Shown here: in pieces, positions 11,966 to 25,130 of the stretch
Numbering within the stretch: position 1 is the stretch's first letter
Layout of the letters: each line of letters opens with the position of its first letter
From: Iris pallida
Lineage: Eukaryota > Streptophyta > Magnoliopsida > Asparagales > Iridaceae
Reading direction: 5' to 3'
Assembly (NCBI GenBank): GCA_029216955.1
Contig: JANAVB010002199.1
Location: forward strand, 11,856,585 to 11,920,584
Length of the DNA stretch: 64,000 nucleotides
Notes under the pieces: model-generated
Database searches by the model: none
Told to the model about the DNA's origin: nothing
The model's input: only the letters and a program-made list of their open reading frames with translations
Position numbers and translations under genes: made by a program

Positions 11966-13106
11966 TTGTGCCTTGCAGTATAGGCGCTTTTTGTTGATTC
12001 AGAACGTTCCTTGGTTGGTTGTGTTGATTCGAAACATTTTTTGGGCAATAGGTAACTATATGGCCTACCTCGCCACACTTGTAGCAAGATCTCGTGATGC
12101 AATCGGTGGTTCGATGCCCACGCCTACCGCACCTGCTATAGTGTTATCCGCCATGGCCCCGGTTATCAAATATCTTTGGTCGTTTTGATAATCCTGATCC
12201 TCCGACGTCGTTAGGACGCTTTTTGAAGTGGTTACGGACGAAAGGCACGGCTCTATGCGACATACGGCCAAAGACACGCTCACTATCGAGAGTGACATCG
12301 TAGGATTCACGGTAAGTTCGACACCTTTGATTCATGACGTCCCTTCGCAGTTCGTCATTTAGGCCTTGTTGGAAGCGTTCGTACCATGCTTCCTTGTTGG
12401 GCGGTAAGGCGCCGGCAAACTTTGCCAGTTTTTAGAAGCTCGAGTCGTAATCGTCGACTGACATGTTTCCTTGTCGCAGCATCATGAACTCGTCTTCTTT
12501 TTGACGACGGACGGTACGACGAACGTACTGTTCGAGGAAAGCTTCCTTGAATATTTTTCATAAAATCGTGGTATCCGTATCGGCTTCGTAGATTTCTTGC
12601 TTCTTAGCTGCCCACCAGTCGTAGGCCCTCAGTTGCAGCTGTAACGCCGCACATGTTATCCTCTGGGACCCTTCAATGCTAAGTAGATTAAACAGGTCCT
12701 CAATCTCCGCGAGCCACCCCACTATCACATTAGGCTCTGCCCGGCCATTGAATTTAGGTGGATTCATCTTGCGGAACTCTTTTGCTTTGAACAAGGAAGA
12801 AGAATTTATCATTTGCGGTTGAGCTTCTTCCTCGTCTTTAACTTGAACATCTTATTTTTCCTCGGGTACCACGACCGTTGCCTTGGTATTGGCCACCACT
12901 TTGTTCACTATCTGAGTCAGGGCGTCCATCTGCTTCTGCTGTACATCAAATTGGGCCCTGATTTGTATTTGAAGTTGTTGCTGTTGCAGATCCATCAACT
13001 GTAGCATTTTCTCCATAGTCGTCTCGCTAGGGCCACTCTTTGTGCTCGACGTACTATCCACGGTTTGGGTTGTTGTGCCGGGATTGTTCTTATTTCTCTT
13101 AGTCAT
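11966..13106 (-). pseudogene. RT-C gag
   Basis: The start at 13106 (MTKRNKNNPG) leads into a Gln-rich segment, then the capsid motif MNPPKFNGRAEPNVIVGWL with DLFNLLS and DWWAAKK (about 12770-12600). A CCHC knuckle CYKCGEVGHIVTYC follows near 12085-12040. Stops after residue 84 and later frame changes break it. The layout is standard for a plant chromovirus-type gag. Confidence 0.85.
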
Positions 13107-13270
13107 TCCTACAAAATAGAGTAAACCCGTTAGTACTTTTCAAAAATATCAACGGGCTTAACTGTATGGAACATTTATTTCACGCAGCATGTCAACAAGC
13201 ATTCAATCGAGCCATCGTAACGTACATTCCAACAATGAAACATCTTTCTTAAATCTGAGGAAACATAACT

Positions 13271-13284
13271 GAGCTCTAATACTA
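13271..13284 (-). promoter_or_regulatory. RT-C primer binding site (tRNA-iMet type, two mismatches)
   Basis: On the minus strand the bases read TAGTATTAGAGCTC against the usual TGGTATCAGAGCTC. The site lies four bases inside the LTR end and 165 bp before the gag ATG, the expected place. Both differences are G-to-A or C-to-T. Confidence 0.8.
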
Positions 13285-13287
13285 ATT

Positions 13288-15096
13288 CGTCACACCCCGA
13301 GTCGACAAACCGTTCGTCCCCGGTATTATTTTGTCGAATCGATCGTCCTCGCTAAGGCGTGATGCCGTACGAGTCTGGAATTGCACTCGTACATGGCAAG
13401 AACTTTACGTTGATTTTATATTAAAATGCGAAGTTGAAACTTCACAAATCACATCAAATTGAGACGCAATATAGGAAGATAGAAATATGCTTTTCATTCA
13501 TAGCTTACAACGAAGTGCAAGTAATAATTATATTGGATGCCATTGCGGCTACATTGATTGAAAACAAAAAAACATACTCGACAAGCTGCCTGAACGAACA
13601 CTTGTCGTTCCATATATTCGCCCCTTTATACATAAGCCTTCGATTGAATTGGCTTCAAAATACTTCAGCATAGGAAGAGCTTCAAAATGCATCTCCGTAC
13701 TTCAGGTTCCGTTTAGAGCGCCCGCTGCACCTGGAGAAAATGGGGGAGGGGATTACCACACTTGCTAAGTAGACGAAACGAACCCACTCGTTTAAATCGA
13801 CGCTGATTGTTAAGGTAGGCATGCTTTAGAGTTGTCTTTCTATTTAGAACTAAATGAATTCAGTTCATATCGATAGCCATCTTTGAAGTAATAAAGTATA
13901 CAGTAAAAACATGGCAATTTATCCCACGGACGTGCTCGTCCCTGCATAAAAACAGAGATAATACTTACTACCTGTATAAGACAATAGGTGAGCATGCTAC
14001 TATCTTATATGCACGGTCATTGGTATTACACATCACGTGGGACTATCTCAACGTCATTTCGACCCATTCAGTCTAGGTTGCAAGCCTGACTGACGGTCCC
14101 GTAATGCATCAGTGCCGAAGCACGATTATTCATTCCCCCTAGGTTGATTCGATTTTGATGCCCTGGATACCGATTCAAGGAAAATTAACTTGTGCAGAAG
14201 CTGTCCATGACCATGCCAATGGGTGAACAGTTTGATATATGAAACAGTTTTGTATAGCACGGACAGTATTGAACGTCATTATCATTTCTTCCAACGCATG
14301 CAACGATTCATTTTCCCCGAAGTCGTACTCCAATTTAGCGTCCCATGGGCACCAAATAGTCCGAGGCATCATAAACCACGATCGACGTTGCATATTATTT
14401 TGCAGCACATGAAATAGTCTATCTTTTTACTAGAACATTAAACTTTCTCGTTTATGTGATAAACTTGTATTTTTTAGAGTAGATTACTCTAAATCGATAC
14501 ATTTTTCCCCAGTTCTTGACCTTAGTGGATTGGCATGCATTTAACTTGGCATCGACGATTTGAATGAATTCGAGGCAAATGAATTTTGTTTGCGGGACAG
14601 AGTAGAAAAGAAGGGGCCGAATGACCCACCAAGTTCTATGATCGTGTCGACCGTCGAAGCGCTTCGCAACGTTCAAGCTTTCGTTACACGAGCTCCTACA
14701 ATGGCACCAACACTTTATTAGGATTCTTTCTTTTTCCCTTACTTCGAAATTTGTAGATTGTATCCAGAAAAATGATACGAAAGTACTTCATCAAAATCCA
14801 GCGGCAAAAGCTCCATGAAAACCATACAACGGTCCGATCCCGTCGAAGGGACTCTTATATAGAGCTCACTCATCGAGACGCAGCCCGCTGCATCTAGGAC
14901 TTATTCCAACAGAAGTCGTTCCATTAGTTGGATCGATTCTCGTAACATCCGTCCAAATCGATTTGATCGATGCCGCAAGGTGTTACCGTTTACCAAGCTC
15001 AGCGATCGAGTCAGATGGCCATCTAAGTTTCCAGCCAGTCTGACTCGGCACAAGCATAATATGAAGTCCGTCGCCTATCAAAAGCGGGGTGCTACA
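13288..15096 (-). repeat. RT-C 5' LTR (about 1.81 kb)
   Basis: On the minus strand it starts TGTAGCACCCCGCTTTTG and ends GGGGTGTGACG, with the final CA of the terminus mutated. It is bounded inside by the iMet-type primer site and outside by RT-B leader sequence. No gene lies inside; the short ORFs near 14200-14680 have no recognisable domain. Confidence 0.8.
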
Positions 15097-16366
15097 GGCA
15101 TGATCGTAGAATCATAATCTAGGTGCAATTATGAATCTAATGGAATATGAAATTAAAATCTAGTAATAGGTTTTAAATGAGAAGGAAACAATAATGACTC
15201 GACGAATAAAAGATAAAAAAAGAAAGATAAGAAGGGAAGAATTACAAGCTTTATTTTTAATACGAGAATGAAAAATAGGCCATCAAATAAGTTTGGAGTG
15301 AGAGTGCAAGATTTTGCGGATCATGAAAAATCAATAGTCATATGCCAATAAAAGATATAGCCTTTATGTTATCCAATAATCATATGCATATCTGAAGTCG
15401 TTTTACCAAAAATTCATGCCTCGTCAGTATACATCTGGCTGCAATAAACCCTTGGTTTCATGACTCAAGTATGATATTGCATTGAATATTCTATTAGCTT
15501 TACCAATATTAGCACACAATTCAAAAGTCAAAATAGGGCAATTAGGACAAAGTTTTAATAACGTTCGATAACTTACACTTATTCAAAGTTACTTCAACCT
15601 AGGGATCATGCCATGCCAGTGCACTGTTGGCTGCAGTGAACTCGCAATCGCCATAATTCAAATAAATGGCGACAGTGCGCTGCTGTCTTGCCGTTATGTG
15701 TCATCGAAAACTATTCCAACTATATCCGTAAAATTTCCAACGAGATTATAGAATTTCAACAAGTTGATCATGATAGAAAAATATAAGTATCTGGTCATGA
15801 AGAAAAGTATCAATTTTGAAAATAAAACGATCAATGAGGTATCACTTTTGAAAATCAAATGATCGAAGTTTAAAGAAGACGACTAGGGATTTAATATATA
15901 GATAATTGAATCAGAAATTATTTAAAAATAATTCCTTATGCCCAAAAAGAAATAACTAAGCAATATGAATTCTATGATATGATGATGATGATTAGAGGGA
16001 AGAAAAGTACACAACGATCAAGATATGAATTGAATCCTAGGAAGTCCTAGGTTATCAAGCGAATAGTCTACTCACCTTAGGTCATACCATCGTATTAAAA
16101 TGCAATGGTGCATCCTTCTATGAAATTCATCTAATAGGGTTTGGAATTCAATGAATACTTGCCTAATTCATACTTAGCAACCTTAACTACCCAACAGTCA
16201 AATTGAATAAGGGACTCATAGTCCTAATCGTTCTCCTAAAATCAAATTAATTCTAATTGTGAATGAGCATCATAGTCACAGGCTTGCAGTAGTACGACCA
16301 ATATAGGTACTACCACAAGTTCACATTATTTATGAAAATTGACCTGCATAGGCCATCACAACAACT
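15097..16366 (-). mobile_element. RT-B: leader remnant, host of RT-C
   Basis: AT-rich non-coding sequence between the RT-C LTR and the RT-B LTR. Just inside the LTR (about 16340-16362) it carries a degraded form of the ACCTGCATGGGCCACCAC motif that follows the RT-D and RT-E LTRs. I see no gag or pol in these 1.27 kb. The remainder of RT-B, including its coding region and 3' LTR, is missing from the window. Confidence 0.6.
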
Positions 16367-19300
16367 TGTCGCGGCCCACACCCGCTTTTTGGGATGCGAG
16401 TTTATGCGCAAGCCAGCCTACGCCGCAGTGTCGGCGATAAAATGCTGTCTAGCCACAATGCTCTAAATCATATGAATAATAATTTTATTGCTCATTCACA
16501 AAAGTAACTAATTTACAATATTCACAAGTTTTACATTTAAAGAAAAGTATAATATTCTTACAAATATTAAAAATGACTACAACACATCTATCTAACTAAT
16601 CTTTAGATTTTGACGTGCAAGTACACCCATATTTTCCCCTGGCTAAGAGTAGTAATGATTAACCTGAAAAATGGTTTCCAGTCAGGAATAGAACACGTAC
16701 ACAGACTGAGAGGCTATTCGAAACATAATAGAATTTACAAGACATGAAAATAGCATATGTGAAATGATCTAGCAAATAAAACTAATATCATAACATATCT
16801 AGAATGATGTAGGTACTCTACAACAGGATATATCAACTGGAGGGAAACATGTAAATAGGGTGACAAGGCATGCTGTTAAGAAAACAAAAGAAATCAAGTA
16901 AATGACAACTATCTATGTATTTTGAAATATCGTGTTCGACGTATGAACGGCTATGGGTAAATCCGGCACCCCGCACGTGTCGTGTGCGGCTGTTATTCTC
17001 TACGAAAGATACTGGAGATGGAAAGGGTTGTTCACATGTCTACTAAGATATTTTCTCTCCGACTAGTCCTCATGGACTTGAACAAGTCACAAATACGGAA
17101 GCATTTGAATGATAATCAAGAAATATAGTATGTAACTATTAGGAATCTAAAGAAATCAGTATATATACTTGCCTAGGGTCCTTTGCTGGTAAAACCAATA
17201 ATTTTATTGCGTTCGAAATAGTCCAGCTGGTTAGGATAGCACACAAAACCAACAATAGCCAACCACTCAGTAAGCCACAAAAGTTAAACTCGTGTGACAG
17301 TCTTCGGATGCTGAAATAGACGTCATCAACGTGTTTGGTATAAAAGAAATATCTTAAAATACCTACCCAAAAGTTTAATTCTAGATATAGGGGCAAAATC
17401 ATAATTTCGGGCCAAAATAGTGTCCGCCGTTGACCTGCTTTGCACTGAAAAGTTTGTCAGTACCTACGGTCTCTAAAGTCATCGAACTATTTGTTTACAG
17501 GTCCAATTTGATTATACGAACCCAACCGTATGTCCAAAGTTAGAATCTGATGGGTCGTGCACAAATTTGTCTGTTGTATCAGATCGCGGGCCCGCACAAA
17601 TAGCATTCTGGTCGACCTTCTCAGTATCGGACCAAACTTGGCATATAGGAACAGAAAAATAACACGGTCTTGTTGGCATAAGTTTTGTCTCAAGATCATG
17701 AACATGCACAAAGTTATGGGCTAGTTTGTTAAAGGGCCGATACGGGGTGTCTCGACCGATATGACTCAATTTTGTTGTGCACACACAGCAAAATCAAGTT
17801 CCTCGAATCCCACACATCGACAACATCCATACGTATATTTTGATTCTCATGGGTTGTGAACACGATGCCTGGTTTGATGGGACACACTCCATATCAGGGA
17901 AAATTCTAGTTTCATAAACAGATTTACGTAGTTTTTTCTAAATTTCAAACTAATTTAACATATGAACCGATCTAGTGTAATTAAAAGTAAAAAAAGGATT
18001 CTAATCCAGATTATATAGTCTATAAACCTGTTCAAATATATTTTAACATTTGATGCGGTTTTGGCAGCAATTCGCCTTCCAAAATAGGTTCCTGAAACTA
18101 AAAACTGTCGACTGAAATCGTGATTTTTCACCATTTTCACAGGGTTTTCACGAGTGGATTGACACGATTGAATTAAAACTAATTTGTGGAAGTCAGAGGG
18201 TTTAGGTTGTCTACATACCGAAGAAATCGTCTCGCGGAACGGTGGAGCGACAGCGAAGAAATCAAATCACGAAGTTGGGCGTTGACACTGCTACTGCTGC
18301 TTGTTGTGCCTGTCGCTGCTGTCCGACGGCTCTGTCGCCAGCCGATGGTGATCTAGCTGCAGCGCAGGTATATCAGATGCGCGCAGGGTCGAGTTGGCCG
18401 TGTAGGAGTTTTGGTTGGGGTAGAGTTAGGGTTTCTCCACTCCTTCTCTCCCTTACTCTCTCGTTATACACTGGAAGGGGGTTTTGTTTTGGGCTGTTAG
18501 GTCTTAATGGGGGTTTATAATCTCGCAAGAAATTCATTTCTTGTGCAATTTTGGGTTTTGTTTTTCTTTTTGTTTTTCATCTTTTTTTTTTCTTTTTTAC
18601 TCTATCTCTATGTATATATCTATATACTTATATATACTTATATATATCCTTATATAAACATATTTATATGCATAGTTACAATAATAGGCATGTATATACA
18701 CAATACACATTATAAATACATATTTGCTAAAGCATTTATATTCCTATATATTATTAAAAAACTATTTACATTTATAAAATAAAACCTTTTTCTAACAAAA
18801 CTATTTCAATAAAATATCAATGACCAGGTGTAATTTAATAAATAAATAAATACTTCTAATGTACTGTTTCAATAAATAAAATGACCACATATAAAAATAA
18901 ATATTATAATTACTTCTAAAATTTAGGGGGTTGTATTCCTACATGTATAGGGCAGAGAGAGATTTAAGGGAAATATATAATCTATAATCTTTTTAGATAT
19001 AAAGATAGAGGGATATGGTTATGTATATTTACCATATATATGTATAAACTTCTTTATAAAATATATCAATTTGTATATACTCATTAATTAGAAAATAGTA
19101 TATAGGATAGTAGTATTCTAGGAAAAGCCTTCCACAACAATTATACATTTAAATACAAGTGGCATTTATATTATATATAACAACTACTTATAAAAATATA
19201 ATTACTAGATCATTAAAATAAACTATCACTACATATATACCATATATATCTATATGGATGTCTTTTGATGTACCACATGACTACGTGGGCTTGGATTTGG

Positions 19301-19659
19301 TCCGGGTCCAGTTTGACTAGTTTAGCACAATCGGATCTCCTAAAAAGTCAATAATCTAATTAATAAATAATTAATTTGTCTATGGGGTTAAGTCGCAACT
19401 TTGACTGATTTTTCTAGTTAGAAAACACATATAGCTCACCCTTTCCTACCATGGGTCAAAATACTAGTCAAAGCACTCGACTACACTCTCCGTGCCAAAA
19501 TTTCTAGTCATCTTGTACTCCAAATCTTAACCATGATCAAAGCCTTCTATCATAATAACTATTTTATTAAATATTTATAAAATTCCAAAATCACAGTTTA
19601 AGTCAAATAAATAAATAAACAAATAAAATATTCTTAAAATTTTGGGAAGAGGAGTTACA
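16367..19659 (-). repeat. RT-B 5' LTR (about 3.3 kb)
   Basis: The plus-strand start TGTCGCGGCCCACACCCGC parallels the RT-D LTR start and shares its AGCCTACGCCG and GTGTCGG segment. The right end GGAGTTACA abuts the RT-A gag coding frame, and AAACG (19660-19664) is the candidate target duplication. A GC-rich stretch (18200-18500), a T-rich run and a very AT-rich block (18600-19250) lie inside. A hydrophobic 91-residue ORF at 18507-18782 comes from this AT-rich DNA and is not a gene. Confidence 0.75.
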
Positions 19660-21105
19660 AAACGTAATTGTCTGGCAGACTGCAAAACTATTTGTAGGCG
19701 ACTCCCTTCAAGGCACCAACAAACGGGTTCATAAGAAGAGCGTCGTCCTTTAGTAGATGCCCTATCATGGTTACAAAGTGACTTAGATATTGACCGGGGG
19801 ATCCTCTTCCGTCTAAGGGAATAATGGACAAAGGCTTGTATTTAGGAGGATAGACGGCCTTATTCTTTTAAATGGGAAAAGGTTGACTAAGCCCCAACTT
19901 TCATCATGACTCATGTTTAGCATCAGATCATGCTTAGAGATCTCGGTTGGCTTCGAGAACTTCTTCTGACGTCGTTGGCATAGATGCTTGCGACAAGGTA
20001 TCGTTGCTAGCCGCGGGCGATAGCACTACATAATGACTCGTCGTCGGGTGATTGGGAGTATTGGACTACCTATTGTTCCCCAGTTCCGGAGCTTGAGCCT
20101 GCGATTGTAATGATGTTTGCGTCGTTTTTAACTCAGCAACCGTCTTTATCAAGAATGCCAGGCTAGCATTCATAGTTTACTTCATTTTTTGATCATGTCA
20201 AAATATTGACTATCTTGGGATCTCTGTTCATCACTCGTCATGTGTGATGGCATGACACGGTTATGAGCTGATTTCTCGCTTTTTGTTCCTGACTTCCATG
20301 TCTTACTGTCGGCGGTATAAGCGATCATCTAGGAATAGTCACAAAAGTCGATGTTTCGGCCGGCTTCATCTCTGAGACTTCAGAGGTAGGCTAGGGATAA
20401 GCAATCCTGGCCCCTAGGACATTGGTTCCATAAGAACCCACGTCTTGCTGCACTATCGGGAGCTGGCTACCCCCAATATCGTTAGCATACTGAGTGTAGG
20501 TACCCCCAATTATCTCGATCTTAGGTACGAAATACTAGCTACCCCCAGCTTTCAAGGCTTCATGCAAAAGTTTGGTCTTGGACTGGGTGCTTTGGAAAAT
20601 ATCGGTGCATGGCATAGACAACTTGCTGTCCTTAATTAGGTTGATTCTTCGGTGTGCTAACCGAGGGATTGGATTTGGAGTTCCTTTTAATAAAGGGGAA
20701 CTCCTTGCGGCATGGCATGAGGCGAAGATAGGCTCATCTTTGTCTTCTGATTGTATCCGTTTACCGAGACACTGTCGAACGGATGTGATAGACTGTAGCC
20801 ATTGGAATACAGACTATCTTTCTAGGACTGATGTTGGCTTTGCATAGTAGCAATTAATGACTATACTAGCACACGTATGTCCCACCAGGGATGTTTTGTA
20901 TGTAGCATTTGCAAATGTTCCTTTCACTTTACGTTTGTGATTAATTATGTGACGCAAGATCAAGAGAAGGAAGATTCACTTTTATACCCTCTTCAAGCCC
21001 CCGGGTATACTAAAGGTTCTGACATATAAGCGGAAGTACTTCTAACCCCAATTCCTGTGCTTGTAGCCCACTTGTATGTTTCGGGGATTCTGGAGATTGG
21101 TCAAT
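19660..21105 (-). pseudogene. RT-A gag fragment (Tat lineage)
   Basis: On the minus strand, 19860-19660 encodes PPKYKPLSIIPLDG, then HFVTMIGHLLKDDALL and FVGALKGVAYK. This aligns closely with RT-F gag (PPKYKIPTISLFDG, FVGYLAGVAYNWY) at 29210-29380. Upstream at about 20560-20400 are Gly-Gly rich stretches like the GAGGSAY region of RT-F. One stop replaces the Trp after GVAYK. The frame is cut at 19659 by the RT-B LTR and at 21105 by RT-E. The plus-strand ORFs at 20445-20847 are shadows. Confidence 0.85.
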
Positions 21106-21110
21106 CCTGG
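21106..21110. repeat. Target-site duplication of RT-E, left copy (CCTGG)
   Basis: CCTGG directly precedes the LTR start TGTCACTTCC. The identical five bases follow the 3' LTR at 45111-45115, 24 kb away, which proves the two LTRs bound one insertion. Confidence 0.95.
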
Positions 21111-23840
21111 TGTCACTTCCGTTTCCCGTTATACGTATTTTCGTATACGTATACGAGATCTTTGACGTTTGTTAGGTGACCCGTAGTTGGACTTGACTTA
21201 CTAGCCTAGTCTAGGTTGGTTTTGACTTTGTTTGGTCTTTTATTTTGGTTCGGCTTGATGTGATTGGGCTTTTGGTTCATTATGAGAGAAACCTCCCCCT
21301 TTATAAACCGACCAACCCTTTCTCTCTCTTCATTACTTTCTTACTTTTTATTTACTCCTTCTACTTCCTCATAACTCTCTCCACCTAGGCAAGAGCTTAG
21401 GCAAGTGCAACTTGCTTCATGGAGGAACTCCATTTTTTGTTCCATTGTCATCCTTACAAGATTCTAAGAAACTTTAGTACTTAGCACTTTTAATTTCGAC
21501 GATTTATTTCTTGTAGATCTAAGTTTATTGTATTTTTAGATTTCTTAGGTTTTGATCTACCAAACTTCATTATTTTTAAGTTTTGATTGTTCTATGATGT
21601 AGAGAATTCAATTTTACCCAAAATGGACCTTTGAAAAGTTAGATTTCGACTTGTTTTGAGGAAGTTATGGCCAAATGATTATTTGGTCATCTTTTATGTT
21701 CATCTGGCAGCATGTTGCAGTTGGTCTGCATGATGTCGCGAATGTGCTGCATAGGCCGCATGTCACAGTTGGTCTGCATGGATGTCGCGAATGTGCCACA
21801 TGGGCCGCATGTCGCAGTTGGTCAGTATGATGTCTCGAATGTGCCGCATGAGCCATATGTCGCAGTTGGTCCGCATGGATGTCGCGAATGTGCCGCATAG
21901 GCCGCATGTCGCAGTTGGTCCGCATAATGTCGCGAATGTGCCGCTGAGCCACATGTCGCAGTTGGTCCACATGATTTCGCGAATGTGCCGCATAGGCCGC
22001 ATGTCGCAGTTGGTCCGCATGAGGCCGCATGTCGCAGAATGGGCTGCATGTCCGCATTATATCTTATTTGCATGATTTGTGGCTAGTATTTCTCCCAACT
22101 CCCAACATAAAAGTTGTAGATCTTTTTCTTGACTTCAAGAATATGTCACTAGCTATTTTGTGCAAGTTTCTCTCATTTATGATAATGTAGGGAAAGAACA
22201 CGATAGTGACCCGTTGTGGTGCACTCTGGTACATGTCTTCCTTTGTTTGCATGATAGTGACCCGTCGTGGTGCACTCTTGAACATGTCTTTCTTTGCTTA
22301 CATGATAGTGGCCCGTCATGGCGCACTCTTGACATGACAAGTAAATCTAAGCATGACATGCTTAATCAAGATGCTATTACGACAGCTATTTCCCCTTGTT
22401 AATGTAACTCTTTTAGACACCGTGGGTGTTTGTGCTTGTGTAAGCTACCCGTCTTGTCTCGCATCATGTCTAGGACATGAATCCCTGGTTTTTTACGGTC
22501 AGAGATTCATACTAAATCGGACTGGTTTAATGACTAAATTGATCAAGTAGTTCATATAGAGAGGTATTTCGGCTACAAGCAATCCCGTTATCTGGGCGCC
22601 TTCTCTGATGGAATTGGAGCCTGCCGTCGAGTAGGGTACATTTCCATGCACAGTGTTATGTGGGGCACTTCTTGAGATAAATAAGTAATTTTCACACTGT
22701 CATGTGTTGCACCCCAAGTCACCAAATAGCTCTCTTAGGGTACATTTGTCTCCTGGGCGATGTACCCACTATTATATGTACATGGGATACATTTGTCTCC
22801 TGGGTGATGTATCCACTATAAATACTTGTAACTTGCGTCTGGATAACCTGGATAGTCTGCAGGGGTTATGGCTGTAGGAATATCTCATCTATCTTGCTAG
22901 TAACTAGGCTTGTGATAACCCTAGTTAGTTAAAGTATCAAGCCGTACTCTTTGCTTGGCTGCGAATGTTGAATGGAGCCTAGTCTTGTCTAATCTTGTCT
23001 AGACACTGTCAGTACATGGTTACTTCTGGACAATTCCCAGTTTATGCTTTACTTGTCGATAGTTGGTAAGAGACTAAGTTCTGTTTAGGTGAAGGGTTAC
23101 AACCCCGGTCCTTATTTGGTTTACGAGTTGTAACTTGGTTACCGAAATAGTTTCTTAAGTTATCTTATCGTTTATCACCCTACTTTCATAACTTTATTTT
23201 TTTGTTATTATTATTGTGCTTTTATGTGCTAATATGCTAGTTTTAGTTCCTAAGTGAAGCCTTCCTTGTGGCACTTACTCTTTCTGGGGTCTGACCCAGC
23301 TGGTTTTGTATGGCCAGATTACGGAGTAGCACCCGAGGTTCTACCTACATTCCAGCCAGATTGTGAACACTAAAAGACACCATAGCAACGTGTGGGTTTT
23401 ATTTTGCTCTCCCGCTCTATTGTAAAATTATTCTTTTGAGACGTTTAGCCGCCGAGCAAATGTTTGCTCGTGTTGAATACTTATATTTCTTGTCTACCTA
23501 CGGGCTGTAACATGATTAACAAATCTAGGGTTGATCATGTATGACTGAAACTCTTGCTAGTCCTCGTATTTTGTATGACTAGCTTCATGATCATCTATAT
23601 ATGAAACGTATGGGATGCCTTACTATTGTATATTTGATGGTCTAACATCTTGTAACTATTATTACTTGCTTGAGATTGAGACACTAGGCTTGTTCTTGAC
23701 TATAAGAGACTGTTAGCTTGTAGAAAAACCCTTATACATCTAGACTGTCGTGACCGTATATGGAGGTGGAATACTCTGCTATATACGTAGCTGGCTGTGT
23801 CTGCCCCCGCTCTCCAGTATTCTGAATCTGGGATGTGACA
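21111..23840 (+). repeat. RT-E 5' LTR (2730 bp)
   Basis: Begins TGTCACTTCCGTTTCCC and ends GGGATGTGACA. A TATA-like TTTATAAA lies near 21300, followed by a CT-rich leader. A 48-bp tandem array follows at 21709. The distal part shares many segments with the solo LTR at 60402-63420, for example GGGGTCTGACCCAGCTGG (23284) and GTTACAACCCCGGTCC (23095). Very short ORFs in it are not genes. Confidence 0.92.
21709..22050 (+). repeat. 48-bp tandem array in RT-E 5' LTR (about 6-7 copies)
   Basis: Units of 48-49 bp start CATGTCGCAGTTGGTC, contain ATGTCGCGAATGTGC and end in alternating GCATAGGCCG or GCATGAGCCA. This alternation hints at a 96-bp higher-order unit. The array lies roughly 400 bp downstream of the TATA-like box, so it is probably transcribed in the R/U5 region. 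It creates artificial ORFs on both strands. Confidence 0.92.
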
Positions 23841-23997
23841 CGGTTTAAGTGGTGGCCCATGCAGGTCTTGTAAATCAAGATATGTGAGGGTTTCACTGAA
23901 TAGATGTCCCAATCAGTACTCGTCTTTGATCTCTACTCTTGTCTTCTAATCTTCCTGAAATCTTGACCTGATCACATGCTTATATCCTCGATCTATC

Positions 23998-25130
23998 TTG
24001 GTTCTTCCTTATTTTTCCCTATGTTATTTTTTTTCCAGTGGCATTATTCCTGGTCCTATCGATCAGCAGGGAGGAGCTCAACCAGCACCTCAGCAGCAAC
24101 CTGGGGACCAAGCCCAACACTCAGAAGCAGCCTACCGAATCATGCCTTCCGGAGATCATGAGCCGCTAGTTCAGCCGGTTCAGCCAGTCCTGCCTGCAGA
24201 GCCTGACAATGGAACCCTGGTAGGAATTATTCGAGAATTACTTGCATCACAGGATCATCGAGATAATGCCCTGCCCCAGACAGTACAGACAACCATAGAC
24301 AGAGTGGGATACCAAGGTAACAGTGTAGCCAACAGTTTCAAGCGCCTTAACCCTCCCTTCTTCAATGGTAGTGAAGACGCTATTGCAGCTGATGCGTGGC
24401 TCCAGGACATCGAGATTATATTTGTTGCAGCCAAGACTCCAGAAGGAGAGAAGGTAGCTATAGTGCGCCTACAGTTATTGGACCTAGCCCGCACTTGGTG
24501 GGCGATGTTAGCAGTTGGATTGGCGACGCTTGTCCCATGGGCGACATTCAGTGACAAGTTTAAGATCAAGTACTTCGATGTTGTAGCTCGGCACGACCTA
24601 CAGATAAGATTCACCAATTTGAAGCAGATGAGCAGGACGGTCGATGGATATGCGGCCGAGTTTTTTAGACTGAGTCGATTTGTTCCCACCTTGGTGGCAA
24701 CCGAATTGGACCGAGCCCAGCGATTCCAGCAGGGGCTTCACCTAGAGATTATTATATTCAGTGGAGCAGTTTGAGCACCAGACATTTGATGCCGTCTTGC
24801 GAGCAACAAAGAGGCATGAGTATACCTCGCAGAGGATCGTGGACCGAACCAGAAGCAGGAAGAGGTCCCATGGACAATTGTCCCAGTCATCAGCACCAGC
24901 CCCGGCAGCTAGGGCCTTGACAATTGGAGCCCCCAGGAGGACGACCAAAGTTTTTTCGGTTCAGCACTCGACACCGACGTACCCTTAGCAACAAAAGCAG
25001 AAGCAGTCTCCCGCAATGGACTGAACTCATTCTGGGAAGCAAGGACACGTTGTTTCGGAGTATCACAGAGCACAGGGATTGTGTTTGGCTTGTGGGGCAT
25101 CGGATCATATGATAGGGTCCTGTCCGAATA
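23998..25130 (+). pseudogene. RT-E gag with zinc knuckle
   Basis: A 258-residue open frame at 23998-24774 holds the capsid (Retrotrans_gag) signature: FKRLNPPFFNG, DAWLQDIEIIF, LARTWWAM and QMSRTVDGYAAEFFRLSRFV. A frameshift near 24765 moves it to the frame with FEHQTFDAVLRATKRHE. A CCHC knuckle CLACGASDHMIGSC lies near 25085-25126, after further frame changes. The true start may be a later Met, since the first residues overlap leader sequence. No protease follows. Confidence 0.85.

Larger units (their letters stand above)
9113..15096 (-). mobile_element. RT-C: 3'-truncated Ty3/gypsy retrotransposon, inserted in RT-B leader
   Basis: The minus-strand order is 5' LTR (15096-13288), an iMet-type primer site, gag, protease, RT, RNase H and integrase, interrupted at 9113 by the RT-D LTR. 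Its outer end reads TGTAGCACCCCGC on the minus strand, followed on the plus strand by GGCAT (15097-15101), the putative half of a target duplication. The rest of integrase and the 3' LTR are not in the window. Every coding domain is broken by stops. Confidence 0.85.

Noticed and set aside
18507..18782. Hydrophobic 91-residue ORF resembling a membrane protein
   Set aside because: Lies in T-rich and AT-rich LTR DNA; the Tyr/Ile content follows from TATATA.
21709..22050. CRISPR-like regular repeat
   Set aside because: Units are contiguous with no unique spacers, the DNA is eukaryotic, and the array is an LTR-internal minisatellite.
21665..22075. Overlapping ORFs on both strands rich in MRTNCDM / HMSQLV repeats (also 42856-43352)
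   Set aside because: They are translations of the 48-bp tandem array; both strands are open because the unit length is a multiple of three and lacks stops. No protein family.
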